From the NCBI RefSeq assembly GCF_004005935.1, contig NZ_SACQ01000002.1, positions 248,001-312,000 on the forward strand: 64,000 bases of DNA. The letters run 5' to 3'. Below are positions 8,588 to 16,704 of the stretch, one piece after another (the first letter of the stretch is position 1; every line of letters begins with the position of its first letter). Under the pieces are notes generated by a model. The model worked only from the letters and a program-made list of their open reading frames with translations. It made no database searches and had not been told where the DNA came from. Both the position numbers and the translations under genes were made by a program. This DNA is from Neptunomonas marina (GTDB taxonomy: Bacteria > Pseudomonadota > Gammaproteobacteria > Pseudomonadales > Balneatricaceae).

Positions 8588-8629
8588 AAGCTTGGAAGGT
8601 ATACAATAGGGGTGGGAACTCCCAAGCTT
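8588..8629 (+). repeat. Inverted repeat in the leader of the diguanylate cyclase gene
   Basis: Perfect 8-base arms AAGCTTGG (8588-8595) and CCAAGCTT (8622-8629) enclose 26 bases that contain a -10-like TATACAAT at 8600-8607. The right arm ends just before the AGAGGG ribosome site. It could be an operator straddling a promoter or an RNA stem near the start codon; the sequence alone does not decide. Confidence 0.4.
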
Positions 8630-8644
8630 TGAGAGGGACAAGTC

Positions 8645-10366
8645 ATGAAAGGGCACTTTTTGCGCCACTTTTTAATCAGTTTGGCACTTATGTGTGCTAT
8701 TTCGAGCCCAGTAGCCTTAGCTAGCTCAACAGAGACATCACGCCACATCTTAGTTTTACTCGCCTACCGCATCGATCTGTACTGGACACAAGCACTGATT
8801 AGCGGCTTACGTGATGCCCAACAAGAATCAGACGTTCCCGTCGAGTTCTACTTTGAATATCTCGACACAAAGCGCCTCGAATCTCGCTTTACACCCGCGC
8901 AGCTGCATAGCTATCTGATCGACAAATATCGAGACACCCCCCTATCCGCTGTTTTCATGGAGCCAGATACTGCTGAGCAGATGCTCATCCACAATACATC
9001 TCACCTGCTCGAAGATAAGCTTGTGGTCGTTGTCGGCACAGATCACCAACGCATTGCTCCTGTTGAACCCTTCTCTTATGTTGTGAAGCGCAACCTTTTG
9101 CAGAACAATGTGGCACTCATTCAATCCCTTCATCCCGATGTGAAGAAAGTTGTGATTGCAGGCGGGGCAGGCCATACCGCCAACTGGCTGCGCGAAAACG
9201 CGCTACGTTTAGCGCATGAGCAGTATCCTCAGCTTGAGATTGAGGTGTTACCTCCATTGGAGCCTCAGGCTTTTATTGATGCCCTTGCGAATCAGCCTGA
9301 CGATGCCGCCATTCTCATCACCACTTACCTGCGCTCACCCGCTGGGCTTGCCTACAACACGCCCGCGATAGCGAAGCAAGTGTTGGATAAAACATCGCTG
9401 CCCATGTATGCCATTATCGATCCGTTATTAGGCACAGGGGTGATAGGAGGCGATCTTTTCAATGCCAGAGAATCTGCATATTTGGCTATGAAAAAGACAC
9501 TCGCTTCACTGGAAGCTGGAAAAAAACGTTTTAGCACTGTTATTTTGCCTAATCGCTACCGTTTCGATGCTGAGGCGCTCGCAGAACATGAAATTGATCG
9601 CGCCCAACTACCACTCAACGCGCAGCTTATTTCAGCCAAACCGGTCGTAGCTCACGCGGCAGACAGCACATCAAGTTGGCTCTCCGTTGGATTTATACTC
9701 GCCTCCACGGCCCTATTTTTTCTCTATCGTGAGCGACAAAAGCTATCTCAAGAACTACGTTCACAACACAGCATGTTAGAAGCACGTGTTGAGCAGCGCA
9801 CGCAAGCATTGAAGATGATGGCTGTGACCGATTCTTTAACCGGCCTCATTAATCGTGGCGAGTTTTATCGCAACCTGAAACTTGAGTTACGCCACTTGCG
9901 CAACGGTCCAGAGGGTAACCATTTCGCTATCGCGATGCTGGACTTAGATAACTTCAAACGTATCAACGACCGCTTTGGCCACCCCGCAGGCGATAAAGTA
10001 TTGATTTCATTCGCGAGTCGTTGCAATCAACTGACACGCGGACCCGACATCATTGGCCGCCTAGGCGGTGAGGAATTTGCGATTCTGTTACCCCATACCA
10101 ATTTACAACAAGCGACATCGATTCTTGAACGCGTACGCTCCGAAGTAGCAACCATGCGCGTCGACCTCGATAGCGGCGATACCGTGAGCGTAACCACCAG
10201 CATTGGAATTGTCGTGGTAGATACGCCCTCCCTAAGTACACGTGAAGTTATGATGCATGTGGACCAAATGCTGTATACCGCAAAAACTCAAGGGAAGAAT
10301 CGTGTCTGGGCAAGCTGCACGAGTACGCTTAACGCAAATAAACCCAAACAAGCAGAATTAGTTTAA
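8645..10366 (+). CDS. Diguanylate cyclase with periplasmic ABC-type substrate-binding sensor
   Basis: 573-residue membrane GGDEF protein. Residues 1-27 form a signal peptide or anchor. Residues about 33-330 resemble the ABC-transporter substrate-binding family (PF04392 type: HILVLLAYRIDLYWTQALISG, then repeated alpha/beta units). A membrane segment near 345-362 and a short coiled coil follow, then a GGDEF domain. The active motif is GGEEF at 474-478, and an inhibitory I-site RxxD (RGPD, 465-468) lies exactly five residues before it, so an active, product-inhibited c-di-GMP synthase is expected. The start follows AGAGGG. No transporter genes are adjacent: the binding domain has been recruited as a sensor. 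Ligand unknown. Confidence 0.88.
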   Translation: MKGHFLRHFLISLALMCAISSPVALASSTETSRHILVLLAYRIDLYWTQALISGLRDAQQESDVPVEFYFEYLDTKRLESRFTPAQLHSYLIDKYRDTPLSAVFMEPDTAEQMLIHNTSHLLEDKLVVVVGTDHQRIAPVEPFSYVVKRNLLQNNVALIQSLHPDVKKVVIAGGAGHTANWLRENALRLAHEQYPQLEIEVLPPLEPQAFIDALANQPDDAAILITTYLRSPAGLAYNTPAIAKQVLDKTSLPMYAIIDPLLGTGVIGGDLFNARESAYLAMKKTLASLEAGKKRFSTVILPNRYRFDAEALAEHEIDRAQLPLNAQLISAKPVVAHAADSTSSWLSVGFILASTALFFLYRERQKLSQELRSQHSMLEARVEQRTQALKMMAVTDSLTGLINRGEFYRNLKLELRHLRNGPEGNHFAIAMLDLDNFKRINDRFGHPAGDKVLISFASRCNQLTRGPDIIGRLGGEEFAILLPHTNLQQATSILERVRSEVATMRVDLDSGDTVSVTTSIGIVVVDTPSLSTREVMMHVDQMLYTAKTQGKNRVWASCTSTLNANKPKQAELV

Positions 10367-10442
10367 CGATTCTATTGCCAGCCTTCTTTGTGTAGGGGAG
10401 GCACCGCGTTAAAGCGCTGCTTATTCTAGGAAGGAATGTGCT

Positions 10443-12278
10443 ATGTCGATTTCAGACACTCTTATGATCGCCCTGATTGCGTTGGCGGGGCTAGGTTGCC
10501 AATGGCTCGCATGGCGAGTCAAACTCCCAGCAATCGTCTTTCTTTTGCTCGCCGGTATTCTCGCAGGTCCTGTCAGCGGTATTTTGAACCCCGACCAATT
10601 GTTAGGTGACTTACTATTCCCTTTTGTTTCACTGGCTATCGCCATTATCTTATTTGAGGGCAGTCTAACGCTGCATTTCAATCAAACACGTGATGTGGGC
10701 GGTGTCGTGTGGCGCTTGGTTTCGATCGGAGCAGTGCTCACATGGGGATTGATCGCATTTGCAACACATACACTCATCGGCCTGTCGCCACCCTTGTCAG
10801 CACTTTTTGGGGCTTTAGTTGTGGTGACCGGACCAACCGTAATTGTGCCTATGCTACGCACCCTGCGCGCAACAGAGCGCATTGCAAACACACTCCGCTG
10901 GGAAGGCATTCTTATTGATCCTGTTGGAGCGCTGATGGCCGTAGTGATCTATGAATGGATCGCGTCAGGCCATATGGAAGCATCACTGCCCTCCCACTTA
11001 CTATTGTTTGGCGAGATCGCCCTGGTAGGGACAGTCTTCGGCGTTGTGGCAGCAGCTGCAATGACCGTAGCGTTGCGGCGCTATTGGCTACCGGAGTATC
11101 TACACGCGTTTGGGACGTTATCGGTAGTGTTAATTACCTTTACGCTCGCAAACCAAGTCGCGCACGAATCCGGTCTGTTGGCTGTAACGGTGATGGGCAT
11201 TTGGCTCGCAAACGCACGCGGCGTGCATGTTGCAGAGATACTTACGTTTAAAGAACACCTCACTGTGCTGTTAATTTCAGCACTCTTTATTATTTTAGCC
11301 GCCCGCATGGATCTGCAAGCTTTGTTAGAGCTGGGCATTCCTGCCCTGATGCTACTAGCCTGTATCCAGTTCATTATTCGCCCGCTAGTGGTATTTGCTT
11401 GTGCGCTGGGTAGCGATCTCTCTTGGCAAGAAAAAGCTGTGATCGCTTGGGTTGGCCCGCGTGGAATCATCGCGGCAGCGGTGTCGGCGTTATTTGCGTT
11501 AAAGCTCGAGCAAGCCGGTTATGAAGAGGCGCAGCTGCTTACGGCGCTAGCCTTCTCTATTATTATCGGCACCGTTATTTTCCAGAGCGCCACAGCACGC
11601 TTTCTTGCAACACGGCTGGGTGTCACGGAACCAGAGCCGCGCGGTGTGTTAATTATTGGTGCCAATTTAGTGGCCCGCGCGATCGCTAAAGCACTGGAAA
11701 AACACGATATCGCCTGTACGCTGGTTGATCCTCATTATGACAATATTCGCGCAGCGCGCATGGAAGGCCTTAGCACTCTACTAGGTAACCCACTGTCAGG
11801 GCACATCGAGGAACATCTAGCATTGGGCCGCTTTCGCTATGTTTTGGCGGCAACACCGCAGCATGAGACCAACGCTTTGGCCTGTTTACATTTTAAAAGC
11901 GAATTTGCTGAGCGTTTTATCTTTAGTATCAAAACCGAACGCAACGGTAGCCTGCAGGAACGTGCCGAAGTTGCCGAGAAACGCCAAGGTCAGGTAATTG
12001 GCGAACACGCATTGGGTTTTCAACAGCTTGCCAAACTGATCGCTAAAGGCGCAGCAATCCGTACAACCCAACTGACCAGTGACTATACGTTTCAGCAGTG
12101 GCGCGAAGCCCATGATGGTAACCGAGAGCTACTCGCGGTTTTCGATCCGAACAAGCATCTGCACTTCGTAACGCCCGGCATACAAAACGAAATTGGCGTA
12201 GACTGGCTGTTATTATCGTTGGAGCTAGTGGATACCGTTGAATCAACATTACATGAATCAAAACCAGCAACCTTGTGA
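10443..12278 (+). CDS. CPA1-family cation:proton antiporter with C-terminal RCK (TrkA-N) domain
   Basis: 611-residue inner-membrane antiporter expected to exchange Na+ or K+ for H+. About twelve hydrophobic helices fill residues 1-390, with the conserved ALVVVTGPTVI and EGILIDPVGA blocks containing the transport aspartate. Residues about 398-510 form a Rossmann RCK/TrkA-N domain (GVLIIGANLVARAIAKAL), which usually binds NAD(H) or nucleotides and gates transport. Its glycine motif is partly degenerate. The start is set by AGGAAGGA before ATG 10443. Its end overlaps the sirtuin gene by 26 bases, suggesting one transcript. Ion specificity cannot be read from sequence. Confidence 0.88.
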   Translation: MSISDTLMIALIALAGLGCQWLAWRVKLPAIVFLLLAGILAGPVSGILNPDQLLGDLLFPFVSLAIAIILFEGSLTLHFNQTRDVGGVVWRLVSIGAVLTWGLIAFATHTLIGLSPPLSALFGALVVVTGPTVIVPMLRTLRATERIANTLRWEGILIDPVGALMAVVIYEWIASGHMEASLPSHLLLFGEIALVGTVFGVVAAAAMTVALRRYWLPEYLHAFGTLSVVLITFTLANQVAHESGLLAVTVMGIWLANARGVHVAEILTFKEHLTVLLISALFIILAARMDLQALLELGIPALMLLACIQFIIRPLVVFACALGSDLSWQEKAVIAWVGPRGIIAAAVSALFALKLEQAGYEEAQLLTALAFSIIIGTVIFQSATARFLATRLGVTEPEPRGVLIIGANLVARAIAKALEKHDIACTLVDPHYDNIRAARMEGLSTLLGNPLSGHIEEHLALGRFRYVLAATPQHETNALACLHFKSEFAERFIFSIKTERNGSLQERAEVAEKRQGQVIGEHALGFQQLAKLIAKGAAIRTTQLTSDYTFQQWREAHDGNRELLAVFDPNKHLHFVTPGIQNEIGVDWLLLSLELVDTVESTLHESKPATL

Positions 12279-13092
12279 AGCGGCTGAGAAACTGCAGCTA
12301 TTTATTGAACAGCACCCGCAACTTGTGGTGCTCACTGGTGCGGGTATCAGCACGGCGTCGGGTATTCCAGATTACCGCGATCATAATGCCGAGTGGAAAC
12401 GCAAGCAGCCAGTCCAGCACCATGACTTCATGTCACAACGCGCAACTCGACAACGTTTCTGGGCACGCAGCTTAGTCGGCTGGCCAATCATGCGGGATGC
12501 TAAGCCTAACGTGGCACATAAGCATCTAGTTGAGTGGGAGAAACAAGGTCACATCGACCTACTAGTCACGCAGAACGTCGATGGCCTCCATCAACAAGCT
12601 GGCCACCAAGCGGTGATCGACTTACATGGCCGCTCTGACCGCGTTATCTGTACTCAATGCCACCACAGCCTTTCTAGAAACGCAGCGCATCAGATGATGG
12701 CATATGCTAACCCCAGCTTTCTGGCGTTCTCAGCAACTGCGGCACCGGATGGTGATGCCGATTTAGAGGGCGTTGATTTTGACAGTTTCATCATATCCGA
12801 CTGCCCAGAGTGCGGGGGTATTCTAAAACCTGACGTGGTGTTCTTTGGTGACAATGTGCCACGTCATACTGTTGAAACGAGCTTGCAGCACCTCAAAGAC
12901 GCCAGTGCTTTGCTCGTCATAGGCTCCTCGCTGATGGTTTACTCTGGCTACCGTTTCTGTAAACGGGCTCATGAATGGGGTATCCCTATCGCGGCCTTAA
13001 CACTGGGTAAAACGCGTGCAGACGAGCTCCTCACGCTAAAACTCAATGCTCCCATCCCTGACACGTTTGCTCGCTTGCCGAAGCACAGCTAG
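12253..13092 (+). CDS. Sir2-family NAD-dependent protein deacylase (class II sirtuin-like)
   Basis: 279-residue sirtuin that would remove acyl groups from lysines using NAD+. All key elements are visible: NAD-binding LTGAGISTASGIPDYRD, TQNVDGLH, catalytic histidine in DLHGR, and a zinc ribbon made of CTQC and CPEC pairs, then VVFFGDNVP and GSSLMVYSGY. The length and motifs resemble the SIRT4-like class. ATG 12253 is preferred; an in-frame TTG at 12238 would add five residues. It begins inside the last 26 bases of the antiporter gene with no clear ribosome site, so translation may depend on the upstream gene. Confidence 0.92.
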   Translation: MNQNQQPCEAAEKLQLFIEQHPQLVVLTGAGISTASGIPDYRDHNAEWKRKQPVQHHDFMSQRATRQRFWARSLVGWPIMRDAKPNVAHKHLVEWEKQGHIDLLVTQNVDGLHQQAGHQAVIDLHGRSDRVICTQCHHSLSRNAAHQMMAYANPSFLAFSATAAPDGDADLEGVDFDSFIISDCPECGGILKPDVVFFGDNVPRHTVETSLQHLKDASALLVIGSSLMVYSGYRFCKRAHEWGIPIAALTLGKTRADELLTLKLNAPIPDTFARLPKHS

Positions 13093-13285
13093 CCAGCCTT
13101 GAAGGCCGAGTGCACCAAAAGGGGGCTAAAGTATTACATAACCCGCCACCGATATATCAAAGTCCGTCTATACTTGAAAATAGCTAAATACCTTCCCTGA
13201 TTTTTAGCCATTACATTCCCGTAAAAAACAGCCGAAAAAGGCATGTATGCCCTTTAAGCTTTAGTCGTTCTTGAGGTGACGCCCT

Positions 13286-14920
13286 ATGCTGCTATCTTCT
13301 TTGAGCATTCGCTCAAAACTCCTTTTGCTTTCTATTCTTCCAATTGTTGCTCTAATTTTTATGGTAACAAACAGCATGGTAGCGCTTAAAGACGCCAATG
13401 ACGGCATGGATAAGGTATATAAAGACCGTATCATTCCGATACAGAAACTAAAACTCATCGCCGATGATTACGCCGTTCTGGTGATCGATACGGCGAATAA
13501 AGCCAACTCCGGCTTAATTTCAGCCACTGATGCTCTCAGTAACATCAACTCCGCCGCTCGCAATATTCAGGAAAACTGGCGCAGCTACTTAGAGGTAGAT
13601 CATCCTAACAGCGATGAAAAACGCCTAATTAAAGAAGCTGAGCAGCTGTTCAAACCCGCTAACCAATCGATAGCCGAGTTTTCCGCTGCTTTGCGCAATA
13701 TTCAAGGTTCAACCGCCAATAAGCTGCAAGCGTTCGATGGCCCACTCTATGAAACCATTGACCCTATCAGCGAGAAGATCACGGAACTGTTCAATCTACA
13801 AACAACCTATACTCATGCATCTATTGAAGAGCTTCATGACCGCTACAACTCAGAGAAGATCACAACCGGCGTACTGATCGTCATTTTAATCTCCGCTATG
13901 GCTGTTTTCGCGTTCTGGGTTTATCGCTCTATTCGAGAGCCTTTGGATAATCTGAAGAACGCGATGGAAAGCGTTCGCGACAACTCCGACTTAACTCAAA
14001 CCGTCCCTGTTTTGGGTAAGGATGAACTCGCGTCAATCACCGAAAGCTTTAACCATATGATCGCGCAAATGCGCCAGGTGGTTACTCAGATCAATACATC
14101 ATCCAAGCAGTTATCTAACTCAGCTATTGAGCTAAACGGTGTCAGCGCCAACGCCCAAGCGAGCATCAACTACCAAAACCAAGAGGTCGAGCAAGTTGCC
14201 GCAGCGATGAATGAAATGGCGGCTACCGTCACCGAGGTCGCCAAGAGTGCAGAGTTAGCAGATCAAGCGGCACAAGACACGCTTCATCAGGCGATGGAGG
14301 GCAACACTATCGTAGCGAGCGCCGTCTCTGCCACCAATGAGCTCATCAACGAAGTACAGAAAGTTTCCGATAAAATTCTTTCTGTCGAAACTGACAGCAC
14401 CAACATCGGTTCCATAATCGAGGTCATACAGGGAATTGCCGAACAAACTAATTTGCTCGCCTTAAACGCCGCGATTGAGGCCGCTCGTGCTGGCGACCAA
14501 GGACGTGGCTTCGCGGTTGTTGCTGACGAAGTTCGGACACTTGCTCAGCGTACGCAGCAGTCGACCGCAGAGATCCAACAAGCTATAGAACGCCTACAGG
14601 TGGGCACAAAAGCAGCCGTGCAAGCGATGGAACAAAGCCGCCAGCGTGCAGAAGCCACAGGGGAGCAAGCCACCTCTGCAGGTGATGCACTCAACTCAAT
14701 TCAGCAAGCAGTGTCCAGCATTACCGACATGAACTCACAGATCGCTAGCGCTTCTGAAGAGCAAAGTGCCGTGGCAGAGGATATAAACCAATCACTTGTG
14801 TCTATTAACGATGCCTCTAACTCCTCAGCGACAGGGACTGAGCAAATACTTGCTTCAAGTTCGGAGCTATCGCGACTAGCAGGCGATCTCGACACACTCG
14901 TGAAGCGGTTCAAAGTTTAA
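13286..14920 (+). CDS. Methyl-accepting chemotaxis protein
   Basis: 544-residue chemoreceptor with standard layout: first membrane helix at about 10-32, a four-helix-bundle periplasmic sensor (about 35-190), second helix about 192-214, HAMP domain, and a long cytoplasmic coiled coil. The highly conserved signalling tip reads [18 protein letters not shown] followed by [18 protein letters not shown]. There is no C-terminal NWETF-type pentapeptide for CheR/CheB tethering. Start follows GAGGTGA. It stands alone with its own terminator; no che genes are in the window. Ligand unknown. Confidence 0.93.
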   Translation: MLLSSLSIRSKLLLLSILPIVALIFMVTNSMVALKDANDGMDKVYKDRIIPIQKLKLIADDYAVLVIDTANKANSGLISATDALSNINSAARNIQENWRSYLEVDHPNSDEKRLIKEAEQLFKPANQSIAEFSAALRNIQGSTANKLQAFDGPLYETIDPISEKITELFNLQTTYTHASIEELHDRYNSEKITTGVLIVILISAMAVFAFWVYRSIREPLDNLKNAMESVRDNSDLTQTVPVLGKDELASITESFNHMIAQMRQVVTQINTSSKQLSNSAIELNGVSANAQASINYQNQEVEQVAAAMNEMAATVTEVAKSAELADQAAQDTLHQAMEGNTIVASAVSATNELINEVQKVSDKILSVETDSTNIGSIIEVIQGIAEQTNLLALNAAIEAARAGDQGRGFAVVADEVRTLAQRTQQSTAEIQQAIERLQVGTKAAVQAMEQSRQRAEATGEQATSAGDALNSIQQAVSSITDMNSQIASASEEQSAVAEDINQSLVSINDASNSSATGTEQILASSSELSRLAGDLDTLVKRFKV

Positions 14921-14983
14921 GTTATTTTGGCACAGGGCTTTTTGCCCTAGCGCTAGACATTAAGATGACAAGATAGTAACATT

Positions 14984-15017
14984 CGCCGTTTTTTCAAAAA
15001 AACGGCGTTTTTTTTTT
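14984..15017 (+). terminator. Rho-independent terminator of the chemoreceptor gene
   Basis: CGCCGTTTTT / AAAAACGGCG stem with a short loop, followed by a run of ten T. It lies about 60 bases after the chemoreceptor stop. Confidence 0.9.
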
Positions 15018-15044
15018 GCGTTGTGTCGGTTGAATGGATACACT
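15016..15044 (+). promoter_or_regulatory. Possible sigma70 promoter for the cold-shock gene
   Basis: TTGCGT (15016-15021) and TACACT (15039-15044) with a 17-base spacer. Both hexamers are imperfect. It would give a leader of about 160 bases, in keeping with the long leaders of cspA-type genes, but the -35 overlaps the T-run of the preceding terminator. Confidence 0.3.
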
Positions 15045-15210
15045 CAAAACTGATCTGTATCCACGATCAAGTTCTTTGCGTTGAAGTAGCACGACTCTTT
15101 CAGATGATACCTGCTCCAGCCGCTTTGCTTGCTTGGGTGCAGTGACGCAAAGCTCCTTGCTGCTAGTAAAGAGTGGGAAACCAACGTTCAATAAGAAAGA
15201 GTGCTATATC

Positions 15211-15420
15211 GTGTCTGATACACAAACAGGAACCGTTAAGTGGTTCAATGACGAAAAAGGCTACGGATTCATCAAGCGTGACAGCGGTGCGGATCTGTTC
15301 GTTCACTTCCGTTCAATTGTCGGTCAAGGCCGCAAAACCCTCGTAGAAGGTCAATCAGTATCTTTTGTTGAGGTCGAAGGCCAGAAAGGCCCTCAGGCAG
15401 ACCAGGTGACTCCGCTCTAA
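15211..15420 (+). CDS. Cold-shock protein, CspA family
   Basis: 69-residue single cold-shock domain, an RNA/DNA-binding beta barrel that acts as an RNA chaperone. RNP1 (KGYGFIK) and RNP2 (DLFVHF) are intact, preceded by GTVKWFN. The start is taken as GTG 15211, which places the protein at the usual length with [12 protein letters not shown] at its N terminus; the frame is open to 15133 but those residues are unlike the family. An AAGAAAG ribosome-site candidate lies about 11 bases upstream. The roughly 290-base gap before it could carry a cold-responsive leader. Confidence 0.92.
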   Translation: MSDTQTGTVKWFNDEKGYGFIKRDSGADLFVHFRSIVGQGRKTLVEGQSVSFVEVEGQKGPQADQVTPL

Positions 15421-15441
15421 GCAGCACAGGTCGTCGTAACT

Positions 15442-15467
15442 AAAGCAGGCTTTGCCTGCTTTTTTTA
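15442..15467 (+). terminator. Rho-independent terminator of the cold-shock gene
   Basis: AAAGCAGGC / GCCTGCTTT stem with a minimal loop and a T-run. It reaches the last codons of the convergent YitT gene. Confidence 0.85.
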
Positions 15468-16052
15468 TGCCTCGCTGCCCGCCTGTGCAACTGACTGATG
15501 ATAACGCCCGACGACTTGGCTCATCAAAACAAAAGCAACTACAGATAGCATGACCTGTGTGGGCGGCATCACTAGTAGTGCACATGCGCCCAATAGCAAA
15601 TCGCTGACAAACAACGTCTTTCCAGGATGAATACCAAAGTGCTCTTGCAAGAAAACAGCGAGCACGTTGATTCCGCCTAACGAAGCCTGCTGACGCAGCA
15701 ACACCATCAACCCAAAACCAATCAGGGTACCGCCAATAATAGCGGCGACCACTGGAGCCACATCGATGAACGCATAACGGGCCAGCACCTCAGAAAAGAT
15801 GGCCAGTAGCGTGACACAAATACCAGTACGCAGCGTAAAAGCGGCACCTAGATAACGCCATGCAAGTAGGCAGAATGGTAAATTCAACACGAAAAAGAGC
15901 TGCCCAAACGATAGCCCAGATAGCGGCTGTAGTAAGATGCCCACGCCCGCTGTGCCACTAATAAGTAGCTGTGACGCGCTCAGCACATGCACACCCAGCG
16001 CAACAAGAAAACAGCCCTCAAGCAAGGAGAGCCAGTAATGAGTACGGTTCAT
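15465..16052 (-). CDS. YitT-family membrane protein
   Basis: 195-residue integral membrane protein of the YitT (DUF161) family with about five helices. Recognisable features are the first helix followed by SGTAGVGILL, and the glycine-rich GGTLIGFGLMVLLRQQASLGG segment. The C-terminal cytosolic domain present in long YitT proteins is absent, giving the short form. Function is unknown. It is convergent with the cold-shock gene and separated from the next minus-strand gene by 174 bases that hold a hairpin and a palindrome, so it probably has its own promoter. Confidence 0.82.
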   Translation of the reverse strand: MNRTHYWLSLLEGCFLVALGVHVLSASQLLISGTAGVGILLQPLSGLSFGQLFFVLNLPFCLLAWRYLGAAFTLRTGICVTLLAIFSEVLARYAFIDVAPVVAAIIGGTLIGFGLMVLLRQQASLGGINVLAVFLQEHFGIHPGKTLFVSDLLLGACALLVMPPTQVMLSVVAFVLMSQVVGRYHQSVAQAGSEA

Positions 16053-16109
16053 TTGATACCTACTATTCCGACCAACAGGCTTGTGACCTATTGGTGTAAG
16101 AATGAATCA

Positions 16110-16130
16110 TAGGCCTCTTTTGGAGGCCTA
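16110..16130. repeat. Small perfect hairpin TAGGCCTC / GAGGCCTA
   Basis: Eight-base arms with a five-base loop (TTTTG), between the YitT gene and the DUF937 gene. There is no following T-run, so it is a weak terminator candidate at best and may be an operator or processing site. Confidence 0.5.
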
Positions 16131-16142
16131 ATGACCGGTCAT
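16131..16142. promoter_or_regulatory. Perfect 12-base palindrome ATGACCGGTCAT, possible operator
   Basis: Immediately abuts the hairpin at 16110-16130 and lies about 80-90 bases upstream of the YitT start on the minus strand. A perfect 12-base palindrome is the shape of a dimeric repressor site. The cognate regulator is unknown. Confidence 0.35.
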
Positions 16143-16226
16143 AAAGGCGACCGATAGGTGGATTATCCGACTATTTAAGCCAGATAACAGCGTTCACGCT
16201 TAATACCGCACAAATGGACAAGGAGA

Positions 16227-16640
16227 CTAACGAAATAGTTTCGAGGCCATACCCGCAAGGCCTTCCACGCCACCGACCGCATCCAACAAACCATCTGCTC
16301 CACCTTCATTAAGCAGCTGTGGCAGCATTTGGCCAAGCGCCGGGGTAGAGTCCGCACTATCAAGCCCTATATTGGCAGCAAAATCGCTCAGGGAGTTCTC
16401 ACCGAACACTTGAGTTAACTGCTCGACAGAAAAACCTTCGCCCGCTCCGCCTTGCAACAACGACTGCGCAACGGACGCCAAGCCCCCGCTGTTGAACTGC
16501 TCTAACAAGCCGCTTAGATCAATATTACCGTCGCCACTTCCTAGCAATTGACCAAGCGCAGAAGAGACCGCATCCGCGTCTAAGCCTTGGCCCTCAAGCT
16601 GTTGTAAAAAGAGGTCTGATGCAACTTTAAGTAGATCCAT
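16227..16640 (-). CDS. DUF937/YidB-like protein
   Basis: 137-residue glycine- and leucine-rich protein of the DUF937 (YidB-like) family: repeated short helices with GQLLGSG, LLEQFNSGGL and QLTQVFG motifs, and no signal peptide or membrane segment. E. coli YidB is abundant but of unknown function. It starts at ATG 16640 on the minus strand, 64 bases after the GGDEF-EAL gene stops, and may be a separate unit. No catalytic residues are visible. Confidence 0.75.
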   Translation of the reverse strand: MDLLKVASDLFLQQLEGQGLDADAVSSALGQLLGSGDGNIDLSGLLEQFNSGGLASVAQSLLQGGAGEGFSVEQLTQVFGENSLSDFAANIGLDSADSTPALGQMLPQLLNEGGADGLLDAVGGVEGLAGMASKLFR

Positions 16641-16704
16641 GGTAACGTCTCCAGATTATTTTCTGTTAGGACATTAAGTAGAGTGCGATGAACTCATCAT
16701 TAAT

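Noticed and set aside
8567-8645. Strings resembling a c-di-GMP-I riboswitch (GACGCTAAGC and CACGCACA) in the leader of the diguanylate cyclase
   Set aside because: The two strings are in the wrong order and the tetraloop and receptor elements are missing, so the fold cannot form.
13126-13160. A FliA-like promoter (TAAAGTAT ... CCGATATA) before the chemoreceptor gene
   Set aside because: The spacing between the two boxes is longer than the usual 11 bases and the -10 is imperfect; it cannot be told from chance.
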